From NCBI GenBank assembly GCA_030710515.1, contig JALBCR010000113.1, positions 248,001 to 312,000 of the forward strand: DNA of 64,000 nucleotides, read 5' to 3'. Position numbers and translations under genes: made by a program. The notes beneath the pieces are model-generated. The model was not told the DNA's origin. It worked only from the letters and a program-made list of their open reading frames with translations, and did no database searches. The stretch's first letter is position 1; every line of letters begins with the position of its first letter. This stretch comes from Abscondita cerata (Eukaryota; Arthropoda; Insecta; Coleoptera; Lampyridae). Of this stretch, positions 54,990 through 64,000 are shown piece after piece.

Positions 54990-55567
54990 ATTGAGTAAGT
55001 TTGCTCTCTAATTTAACCACCAAAGATACAGCTTTGGATATTCCTTCTCGACCCCTAGGATGTAGAGATGCCACTTTATGTTTCCTTAACTTTTTATTTC
55101 TCCTTTCCGTGTGTTGTATTTGGCGTGACGCGTTTTCGCGCCTTAAGTACACCACTCAAACTGTTGTCCAAGTTGGCATAGCGCATTTTCGTGTGTCAAC
55201 TTAGCCATTTCTTTTCCTATCCGTGTGTTGTGTTTGGGGTGACGCATTTTCGCGCTTTCAATACACCACTCAAACCGTTGACCGGGTCGATATAGCGCAT
55301 TTTCGTATGTCGACTCGGTCACTCCCACTACCTACCGCATCTCTTAACAGACCGCTGTTTTGCTTATATACCGTCACCCTCATCCTTAAATTAACCGCTC
55401 CTCTTGTTTCGTCCTAAATAAAGAAGTTTTGAGTTTTAGTGTAATCTCTTTATTTCTCCGAACTGCTTCCCGTTAGACGATCAGAACACTGAAATTTTTA
55501 ACCTTCACTGTAACTTCCCGTCAAGCAAACGCAGAGTAAACTTCGTCATTAAATCTGGCGCCCGAGA
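54990..55567 (+). mobile_element. Probable LTR with downstream primer-binding site, remnant
   Basis: After the 114-bp duplication come AATAAAG (about 55420), a U5-like stretch, and TGGCGCCCGAGA at 55556-55567, a canonical-looking tRNA primer site. This arrangement (repeated U3, polyadenylation signal, primer site) suggests the 3' part of a 5' LTR. The partner LTR is not visible. It may belong to the BEL/Pao element that starts coding at 57071, or be an unrelated Gypsy fragment. The left edge is uncertain. Confidence 0.5.
55107..55334 (+). repeat. 114-bp tandem duplication
   Basis: CCGTGTGTTGTATTTGGCGT at 55107 recurs at 55221 as CCGTGTGTTGTGTTTGGGGT. The units continue in parallel through TTTTCGCGCxTT, ACACCACTCAAAC and ATAGCGCATTTTCGT. 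They are probably duplicated U3 enhancer-like sequence of an LTR. Confidence 0.8.
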
Positions 55568-57070
55568 TCCGTCCGCTTTTGTTATTTACAGAAACTAACC
55601 GATTTGGAAAGCAAGCATCCAAAGGAATTGATTTTGAAATTAAAGGAAAATGACGCGCTAGCCTAAAAATTAGAAAAGCATCATGAAAATGTAAGATTCC
55701 AAGATGGTGGCTGCAAAGTTTGGAAATTTGGAAATAAAACATAAAGAAAAACAATCAGCCTAGCGATGTCACATATCGGAAGAAAGACCGAAAAATTAGC
55801 TTCCATTTGACATCGATTACTGATCAAAATTTGGCGATTTAGGAAACAAATGTAAAATGTTCCTTAGATGTGAGTGTAATTTATGCAAAAATCAAGTGTA
55901 AAACACATAAGAATAAAAGACGGCGGTGTTAAGGCCCGTATAAGCAAGACCGAAAAAACCGTTGAAGAGAGTCGAAATTCAGTTGCTGTTGAACCCACAG
56001 TAGTGGAGAGAAAAAAAATTGTATTTGCTTGACAAAAGCTAGGAAATTTAAAGTTCGGTAAACTTATGACGACCACAATTAGAATTTAATTGAAAAGTGT
56101 TATGATAAGCGAGTGGTAACAGAAAATTTGAAATAAAAAAACGGACGAACAATTATGTAGTTAAATGCGTGGAAAATAAATAAATAAAACAAATCTTGTT
56201 ATTATTAATAGCAAGAATTAAGTCAGTGATCGAAAACAAAATGTACTTATATGTAAATCAGGTCCCTCAAAATATACATTGTATTAGGTGTTGTTGGTAG
56301 GAGTCCTACTGAAAAATAGGAAAACGACGAAGAAAATTGGTCTACATTATAAACTGGACTTACCGAAAAGAAGCCTGCGTAAAGATCAGATGTTACTGTA
56401 GTTTTAAATAGTAAATTGTTTATAGGTATGTGGTTTCTTGTGTAGTGTAACTTTCAATTTATTATGTAAACGTCCACCTTTAATACCCAAAGTTAAAATT
56501 AAAAATTGTAGCTTGAGAATAAAGGTGCTACAAAACTTAACCGGGGGTTTAGTTTTAGTCGAAGAAGGTCGAAATAGTATACATATAGTATAGTGTCATA
56601 TTTAAGACCACAATTAATCTTGTAGGTTAGGGCAACTTCTGGCCGGTCTTGCTCCCTACGGGATAAGAAACAAAAACGGAGCTGTAAGAGAACGGATTAA
56701 TAACGATAGTTTTATAGATAGTGTTAAGGCTTACAAGCATAATCAGATAACCAGATTTTTTTTTATATTTGTATGTTATCAGTTTCCATGTAAAATAAAA
56801 AATAATAATGTCATGTCAATGTAGTAAAAGTATATTTGTCAATATTCTATTAAATTCAATTAAAAACATATACAATTAAAATAAGATTGCAGTCGTAGAA
56901 AAAATTTATAAAAAAAAAACTTAAGATCTTCACGGCAAGCATTAACATATGGTCCTTCAACAAGCCGGATACTATTAAGAACTCTAGGAAGCAATTAAGC
57001 ATTCCAAGACAATCATTTCTATACGTGGTAGTGTAACGAGTAAGTACTTTTTTTGTCTGTATCCATTACA
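55568..57070. other. Non-coding stretch, possible leader of the BEL element
   Basis: Fragments such as KLTDLESKHPKELILKLKEN right after the primer site read like coding sequence but soon meet stops. No gag-type motif is seen until 57071. GTGGTAGTGTAACGAG at 57026-57041 could alternatively be the BEL primer site, in which case the BEL 5' LTR would end near 57025. I cannot choose between the two without the 3' LTR. Confidence 0.35.
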
Positions 57071-58165
57071 ATGACTGAAAGTCAAGAATTTTCAGTACTC
57101 AAAATTAAACGTAATCAATTAAAATCTTATTTAACGAGAGAAATCAATTATTTTTATAAAATCAATTTATCATCAATTGATAATTGGATTATTTCGCAAT
57201 TGCAATGCCGCTTAGACAAACTACAACCTATTTTAGGCGATTACAATGAAATTCAATCCCATATAGAAATAATAGGAATTTTGAATAAATTTACCAACGA
57301 AACCGATGAAAACAATTACAGAGAATTATTTGAAAATGCGTACTTTGAATTGGTATCTAATATCAACCAGACTATAAACTCGTTTAATTCAAAAAAGACT
57401 AGTCTTAATACGTGTACATCCAACTCAAGTCGTCAAAATAACATTGACATAAAATTGCCTACAATTAATCTTCCAAATTTTCATGGACAATATGAACATT
57501 GGTTGGAATTTCGCAATGCGTTTAGTGCTCTAATCCATAATAACACTGCTTTGTCAAATATCCAAAAGTTTTACTATTTGCGTTCTGCTTTGGGACGTGA
57601 GACTAGCAATATAATCAAAAATATCGAGGCTAATGATAATAACTATTCAATTATTACATGATCGATTTGAAAATAAGGGCTTAATAGTTCATAATCACAT
57701 AAAGTTTATCATGGACTATCCATGTCTTCATGAAGAAAATCCAAAAGATTTAAGAAATTTATTCGATAATATTACAAAAATCTTAGATCTTTAGAAAATA
57801 CGGAAGAACCTGTTAATCAATGGGATGCAATAATGATATATGTAATTTCTACTAAATTAGATTCAGTTACACGTAGGGATTGGGAAACCCTTAGAGTAAA
57901 ACTTAAAAACCATTACTATCAGATATTAGCGATTTTTTGAAAAGTAGGTATGATTTGCTGCAAAACTTACAATCAGATAAACAATTAAGCAATTTAATTA
58001 GTACAATGAACAATCAATCTTATCCTAAAAAATTTTTGAATTTTCCTATTTCTGATAGGTATAAAGAAGTTTGTAAATTAAAACTTTGCTTAAATTGTTT
58101 ACGTCCTAATCATAGGGAAAGAGATTGTAGATTATCTCCATGCAAAAAGTGTCGTAAATTTACAT
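57071..58165 (+). pseudogene. BEL/Pao gag, frameshifted
   Basis: The ATG at 57071 (MTESQEFSVLKIKRNQLK) starts a helical N-terminal region. LPTINLPNFHGQYEHWLEFR and FSALIHNNTALSNIQKFYYL with LRSALGRE (to about 57655) is the DUF1759 signature of Pao-type gag. After a frameshift, LHDRFENKGLIVHNHIKF and EENPKDLRNLFDN, then EEPVNQWDAIMIYVISTKLD, follow (57655-57930). The third frame 57937-58165 has LKSRYDLLQNL and the zinc knuckle CLNCLRPNHRERDC with an adjoining SPCKKC, then a stop. At least two frameshifts mean it is non-functional as it stands. Confidence 0.9.
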
Positions 58166-58199
58166 AACACTTTAAATTCATTTTGAAAAAAGAAATTCT

Positions 58200-58929
58200 T
58201 TGGATAATACTTCAAATTCCATTGAAACGATTAATAATACTTCGACAATCGAAGATAACGCGGAAAGTCGAGTAACAGAGGCAACAATAGTTAGTCATTC
58301 AACCAGTATTACTGCCAACTCCCAAATGCTATTATGTACCGCAGTTATTAAGATAAAAATGTTCAGGGTGACTATGTTAAATGCAGAGCCTTTATAGATA
58401 GTAATGTTCAAAATAATTTTATAACTGAAAAATTATCTTCCCTAATTGAATTTAAAAGGTAAACCGATAACATTTGCCCTTAGTGGTGTAGAACAAAACA
58501 CAACAAAAGTTCATAAAAAATTGTAATAACAATTAGATCTTGCTATAATTCTTATGAAGATCAATTATCATTTTTAGTGTTAAATAAAATAACTGAAAAA
58601 TTGCCATCGATTACATTTGATAAAAATGAAGTTAATATTCCTTATAATATGTTATTAGCGGACCCTGAATTTAATGTTAGGGCAGATATCGATGTCTTAC
58701 TAGGAATTCAAATATTTTCTCAGATTTTAAAAAATGGATTTAAAGTTTAGGTGCCAATAAACCTACTTTAATTAAAACTAGATTAGGATGGCTAGTCACT
58801 GGTAACATTATGCATAGCTACAGTATAAGAAACTCTGTAAATTGTATGTCGACCATCAATGATGATTTAAATTCCTCTATCAAACGATTTTGGGAATTTG
58901 AACAGCAAGTAAATTATAAAGACAAATAC
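58200..58929 (+). pseudogene. BEL/Pao aspartic protease region and linker
   Basis: Across three frames, MLLCTAVIKIK and, after a shift, VKCRAFIDSNVQNNFITEKL place the active-site loop (LDSGSQ in the family, here IDSNVQ, so Gly is lost) near 58390. Then NVRADIDVLLGIQIFSQIL and PTLIKTRLGWLVTGNIM follow, characteristic of the DUF1758/linker part, and IKRFWEFEQQ (58880-58910), the start of the RT-proximal segment. The hAT element enters right after VNYKDKY. It matures the polyprotein in intact relatives. Confidence 0.85.
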
Positions 58930-59127
58930 CAGCGCCGCGCCAAGGTATATTTGCGCCGGAGTGCTAAAAAAAATTCGCCGCCCCTAGTAAGTTAATTTAT
59001 TTTGGTTCAATTTAATTATTTTAATAATAAAACTAATATGGATATATTTACAAAATAAAAGAACAAACATACTATTACAAACAAAAATATATTGAACAAG
59101 CAAACATACATAAGTATACTAATTAAT

Positions 59128-61655
59128 TTAAAAATTAACTTTTCTGGTTTTCTTTATGGCAAATTCGTTAATTAACTCTGATAAGTCTAAATCATTAGCT
59201 ATTTTATGTTCGATACTGATTAAACTCAAGCTTGTTAATCGTTCTTGTGACATACTAGATCTTAAATAATTCTTTATTAATTTAAGTTTAGAAAAACTCC
59301 TTTCACCAGACGCTACAGTCACAGGTATTGTTAAAAATATTCTTATTGCGATTGTTATATTTGGGAACAATGGAGTAAGATCATTTGAAAATATATAATC
59401 CAAAACTGCTGATGCATTCATTCCGGACTTAATGTAAGTTAAAAGTATTTCTATTTTGTCACATAAATCTATCGCATTTATATCAGACTCATTGCGTTCA
59501 TTATCGGACAATTTCATTTGTAAATCTAAGCAATATTTCATTTTACTATCTCTATTTGTATCATGTAAGGAATATATGTTATTAAGAAACTGAAAAGTTT
59601 CATTATGAACCGTCATTAGTTCAAATCTATCCTGTATTTTGATATAGCCGTATCTAAAATACTGAAATAAAAATTAACTTTATAATTTTCTTTTGGGCAT
59701 TCAGGACTTTCATCTATATTTTCATACAAAAACATTCTTTTTTTACGCGGTCTTACCATATCAACCGCTGGGAATTCAATTTCACAATCAATCTCCTGTG
59801 CAATCTTTTGAGCTTCATCCAACATAGTTTTGAAATTCTCATCCAATCTAGATTCTTGCAAGGTTCTACTGAGGTCTTTTAGCATTTCAATTGCAGTTGG
59901 AATAGCTAAGTCGCATTTTTGCAAAAATTTACTTACTACATTTACTCTAGATAGTATGTTATACCAAATAATTACAGAACATATAAATTTGTATGATTTT
60001 ACTTTTTTTATCAGAGCCTTAGCCATATTTCTTGTATTAGCATCCCTAGATGAATCATTAAATAAAAGGTACAATGCATCATAAACTGATTCCAAATTAT
60101 ATCTTAAAACTTTAACAGCGTCGATTCTACTTTCCCACCTTGTTTCAGAGACTGGTTTAACAGTTAATGAAGGGCATTCTTTCATTAAAATATGCCAACG
60201 ATGAGTTGATGATGAAAAGAAAACATAAATTTCTTGAATCAAAGAAAAAAATTTGTAATTTCTAGAGACGCTTTTGCGGCGTCATTAATCACTAAATTTA
60301 AACTGTGTGAAGCACATGGTACATAAAAAGCTCTGGGATTTATATCCAAAATTTTTTTTTGGAGACCATTATGTTTCCCTTTCATATTAGCGCCGTTATC
60401 GTAGCCTTGGCCTCGCATATCGTGAATGCTGATATTTATTTCATGTAAAAAGTCTGTTATAAATTTAGTTAGTCCTTCTCCAGTAGAATCTAATATAGGA
60501 CAAAAACCTAAAAAATGTTCCCTAATTTCAATTTTTTTATTTGCGTTATTTAAGTGCACAAATCGCACAATAACAGTTATTTGTTCTTGGTGGCTAATAT
60601 CGGGAGTACAGTCTAATATTATTGAATAATATTTGCACAACTTTAGTGAAGCAATTATTTCAGATTTTATTTTCTCTCCTATTAAAAATATTAATTCGTT
60701 TTGAATTTTTTCACCTAAATAATGTGGCATTTTCTTTTCATTACTGTGAACACGGTTTAAATGTTCGGCCATGACACTATCAAATTGAGCAAATGTTTCC
60801 ATTAATTTTAAAAAATTTCCGTTGTACGATTCAAATAATTTGTTATTTGTTCCCCTAAATGCTAAATTTTGTCCTGCTAAATACTGAACACCGTAAATGA
60901 TTCGTTCTAAGACTAATTTCCATCTTTTTTTTTCCAATGTAATTACTTTTTCATTTAACGCATCAACAGTTTTATTTTTGTGTATTAATTTATTTAAATC
61001 AATAACGGACTTGAAACTTTTCAAATGAGTTTTACTTTTTCATGCCTTTCTATAGTTTGTGATAAGTGTTTCCAATCACAATACCCATTTTGACTATTAA
61101 AAGCGTTATCATTGTTGACAAATATTTTACAATAAAAGCAATATACAGAGTTTTTGGATCTAGAATAAATCAGCCAATCTCTATTTACCTTTTCTCCATT
61201 ACTTAGCGTTTTAATATAGTAAGTCTCAGAAAAGATCTTTTATTATTGGCCGGAAACGTAAAATTTTTTATTTGTTTTGGTCCTATTTCTATTAGTGACA
61301 TTCTAATTTCATCAGTAATTATTTCAGGCCATAACCCAGGATCGTTTAAATCATTCGGTTGTGTAACATTACTTGTACTTATTTGACGTGACAACCTCTC
61401 TTCCACTTGTAAATGTAATTTATCAATTTCCATTGATGCTTCACTATCTTCATTTACATCCATTTTTTCTTCTTGGTATTCTTTATATGAAATATTTGAC
61501 CTCTTGCCTTCATTTTCCGTCCTTGTATTGCTTGAGGAAGGAACTGATTGAAAAAAATGTGATATTGAAGTACTCCCTTTCTTAGCATTTTCTTCTTTTT
61601 CAAGCTTTCTTTTTCTATACGCTGCACCCGACAGCTTTTTTCGTGTCTCAAACAT
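59128..61655 (-). pseudogene. hAT transposase with TTF zinc finger, DUF4371 and dimerisation domain
   Basis: The ATG at 61655 opens MFETRKKLSGAAYRKRKLEK, a basic start followed by an acidic linker. The TTF-type zinc finger (about 61200-61030) has NSVYCFYCKIF, GYCDWKHLSQTIERHEK, with a frameshift before it. The DUF4371 core (61024-60239) contains YYSIILDCTPDISHQEQI, where the first catalytic Asp is ILDCT, then GYDNGANMKGKHNG and PCASHSLNLVINDA. The next frame (60242-59616) has ETRWESRIDAVKVLRYN. The last (59616-59128) has the dimerisation block IPVTVASGERSFSKLKLIKN, LRSSMSQERLTSLSLISIEH. Four single-base shifts (about 61205, 61035, 60240, 59616), mostly in A/T runs, are the only obvious defects. 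Confidence 0.92.
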
Positions 61656-61669
61656 CTAACAAATTTAAC

Positions 61670-62670
61670 AAATTAATTGAAAAATTATTTAATTTTGAAC
61701 GGCTATAGTTATTATTCTGATTAAATGCAGATACAATATTATGTATAAGTGTTATTGAACATGTGGCTCAAAAAGTTGCATATAAAATGAAATTAGTAAA
61801 TACAATATTTTTGGGGTTTGTTTTTGCGTTCTCTATGGAATAAAAATTGTTCTTAACTGCCGAAAACTGCTACTACACGCAATTGACTCAATTCAAATTA
61901 ATAATTTGTTATTTAACGTACAATACTTCGTGGGATTGTTGTTGCCACGAGGTAACTTTATTTTAAGAAAGATAGAAAAAGAAATTTGTTTTCAATTTAA
62001 TATTTGCTGTAATTATTTTATTATTACCCATATTTCATTGCACGTTTTAATAAGTAAAAATAAAACCGTGCAATTGTATCCTTAGTTATCACCATTGTCT
62101 GTATCACATATAAATAACTCAGTCAGACTGTTCAGCCTCATTTTCAAAAGCAGTCTATATGACTGTATTAAATCTACTTACGTTTTTGAATTATCCAAAC
62201 ATCAAAAGACTATATAGTATAATGATCGCACAACGCCACAACCGTCTCTAATTTCTGACGTAAGTAATTCACTTTCACTTATTTACCTACTTAAGTATTT
62301 ACTGTTTTCTGTTTGATTGTTCTATTCTGAGTTCTGACAAGACAATGAATGAATTTTTCATAGTCCACCACAACCAAACATTGTAAACAATAAAAAAAAT
62401 TGAAAAATATCCTACAATTTTTACCTGCCATTCGTGCGAACTTGGGTAGGGTTTTATTATCTTAATCCTCTTATTGTTATTTACAAATTTGTATTTGAAT
62501 ACTTTACTAGGAAATTCATAAGCGTGGTAAAATTAGTAAATACTTTGGACAATAGCAGACGAGACAGCTTAAGTCTTTTAAAAAAAATTTCGAGGAAAAT
62601 AAAAAAATTAAAATAAATGTCGCCGCCGCCCTTAAGAATTTAGCGCCCGGGTGCCGTGCACCCCTTGAAC
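61670..62670. other. Non-coding 5' part of the hAT element
   Basis: About 1 kb between the transposase start and the right TIR. AT-rich, with a GC-rich subterminal block at 62620-62690. A 60-codon frame at 62434-62616 has no motif. Confidence 0.5.
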
Positions 62671-62698
62671 CCCTGCTTGGCGCGGCACTGACAAATAC

Positions 62699-64000
62699 AA
62701 TCACCTCGATTTATGTGAAAAACATTTTGTAAGCAATTTTGAAAGAAATTTAGAGGGACGATTTGTAATACGAATTCCATTTAAATTAAATAAAATTCAA
62801 TTAGGAAATTCAAAGGATCTAGCTCTCAAACGATTCTATAATTTGGAGCATAGATTAAATAAGAACATACAATTGAAACGCGATTATGTTCAATTTATGA
62901 ATGAGTATTTACAACTAACTCATATGTCAGAAGTTAAAGCAATAATTAAAGATTCAAATTTGACAACAAAGGTTAGAGTTGTATTTGATGCTTCAATAAA
63001 AACTACCAATGGTCTATCCTTAAATGATATTCAACATGTAGGCCCAGTTATACAAGAAGATTTATTTTCAATAATTCTGAGATTTCGAATGCATAATTAC
63101 GTAATTGCTGGTGACATTTCAAAAATGTATAGACAATTTTTAGTACATGAACATAATAGAGCTATGCAAAAAATATTTTGGCGATCAAATTCCGAGAATT
63201 CATTAAAATGTTATGCTTTAAACACCGTTACCTACGGAACAGCAACTGCTAGTTTTCTTGTTATAAGATGCTACATCAATTAGCAAAAGATTATAATAAT
63301 CAATTTCCATTAGCAAGTAATATAATCAAATCTGATTTTTATGTAGACGATTTGTTAAGCGATTCTATTGAACAGTTATTGCAAATACAACGCGATGTTA
63401 CAATGATTTTAAAAAAAGGTGGTTTTGAGTTACGCAAATGGCTTACAAACCAGGTTGATCTATTGCCACAATTTTATATTAATGATAATCTAGAGTTGAA
63501 TATAATTTTTATAGGACCCAAATATGAAAATCGTACATTAGGAATCTTATGGAATCCTGTAAAAGATTTAATTAAATATTCTATTCCCAATTCACAAAGG
63601 TCAATTAATACAAAACGTGAAATACTTGCATCCATATGTAAGATATTTGATCCGCTTAGATTACTGGCACCAGTAATAGTAACTGCTAAATTAATTATTC
63701 AAAAATTATGGCAAACCCGTACGGGTTGGGATGAATCAGTACCTGCCGACATTGAAAATATTTGGTTACAATTTCAATCAGATTTACCACTGTTAAACGA
63801 TTTAGTAATTCCACGACATGTCTTAACGCCTATAAGAGCTTTACGGATTTTGTGATGCATCCATCTCCGCTTATGGTGCAGTAGTATATTTAAAATGTAT
63901 TTTAAACGATGTCGATGATCGAGCGATTTGTGAAATTTTATGTGCTAAATCTCGCGTAGCGCCGCTGATACAGGTCACTTTACCGCGATTGGAGTTATGT
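62699..64000 (+). pseudogene. BEL/Pao reverse transcriptase, incomplete at window end
   Basis: Resuming after the hAT element, CEKHFVSNFERNLEGRFVIR leads to LALKRFYNLEHRL and KVRVVFDASIKTTNGLSLND (62843-63283), the RT entry of Pao elements. VIAGDISKMYRQFLVH carries the first catalytic Asp. A one-base shift near 63260 joins to 63268-63855, with FYVDDLLSDSIEQL (YVDD active site intact), GGFELRKWLTN, RTLGILWNP and REILASICKIFDPLRLLAPV. A further frameshift at about 63850 is followed by a sequence resembling the start of RNase H (FCDASISAYGAVVYL). The element continues past 64000. Confidence 0.92.

Larger units (their letters stand above)
58930..62690 (-). mobile_element. hAT transposon (ZMYM1/DUF4371-type) inside the BEL element
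   Basis: A perfect 8-bp duplication, ACAAATAC, lies at 58922-58929 and 62691-62698. The TIRs are CAGCGCCGCGCCAAG (58930-58944) and CAGTGCCGCGCCAAG read inward from 62690, 14 of 15 matching. Internal sequence next to both ends is GC-rich (GCGCCGGAGTGCT; GGGCGGCGGCGAC). The transposase is on the minus strand and nearly complete. Length is 3761 bp. The 8-bp duplication and short CAG-starting TIR are diagnostic of hAT. Confidence 0.93.
57071..64000 (+). mobile_element. BEL/Pao LTR retrotransposon, interrupted by hAT, running off the window
   Basis: Gag (DUF1759-type), an aspartic protease (DUF1758-type) and RT come in BEL/Pao order on the + strand. A hAT element with an 8-bp duplication (58930-62690) splits the protease-RT linker. 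RNase H, integrase and the 3' LTR lie beyond 64000. Many frameshifts are present. Confidence 0.9.

Noticed and set aside
1..64000. tRNA, rRNA or conserved small RNA genes
   Set aside because: Nothing resembling a tRNA cloverleaf with A/B boxes or rRNA was found by eye. A tRNAscan or Infernal run would be decisive.

Overview
The window is eukaryotic and almost certainly from an insect; a beetle is plausible but unproven. It is AT-rich and has short (about 50-nt) GT-AG introns, TATA/initiator promoters and AATAAA-type polyadenylation signals. Its transposon fauna is typical of arthropods: piggyBac, mariner/Tc1, P, hAT, MULE, Jockey-type LINEs, Penelope, and CsRn1, mag and BEL/Pao LTR elements. 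I saw no bacterial-style operons, no rRNA and no tRNA.

Only two stretches look like host genes. Gene A (14081-15474) and gene B (50573-51604) lie on the + strand about 36 kb apart. Both have a 21-nt first exon, a phase-0 intron of about 52 nt, a 61-64-nt second exon carrying the signal peptide, a phase-1 intron of about 50 nt, and one long third exon coding for a low-complexity secreted protein with a basic tail. I do not recognise the family. The shared architecture suggests they are paralogues. Gene B has a frame break at about 51060.

Layout, left to right: 544-2872, a DNA transposon of uncertain family with a 7-bp target duplication; 5080-7380, a piggyBac relic; 7735-8430, a head-to-head mariner hairpin; 8434-11225, a MULE-type element with a YqaJ exonuclease domain; 11401-13057, a foldback element (copy 1); gene A; 15910-30046, a second foldback copy that has received a stack of insertions; 30600-33720, a Jockey LINE (minus); 35608-37500, a Penelope element split by a palindromic element; 39406-40450, a second piggyBac relic; 42031-44067, a DD37D mariner-like element with very long inverted repeats; 44985-46690, a LINE (minus); 47331-48385, a Tc1 relic; 48850-49400, a pogo-like tail; gene B; 53530-54987, a LINE (plus); about 55000-55567, an LTR/primer-site remnant; and 57071-64000, a BEL/Pao element interrupted by a hAT element at 58930-62690 and running off the window.

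The most striking region is 15910-30046. Foldback copy 2 carries a TA-flanked MITE (16285-23986). The MITE contains a CsRn1-clade LTR retrotransposon (17109-23810), which in turn contains a P-superfamily transposon (19173-22760). The same foldback separately received a mag-clade Gypsy element (24158-28627, LTRs differing at 3 of 204 sites) and another MITE (28762-29417). Target duplications fix the order of events, and copy 1 gives the empty sites for the two MITEs. Nearly every transposase and polyprotein is broken by stops or frameshifts. Several breaks fall in homopolymer runs, so some may be assembly errors rather than decay.
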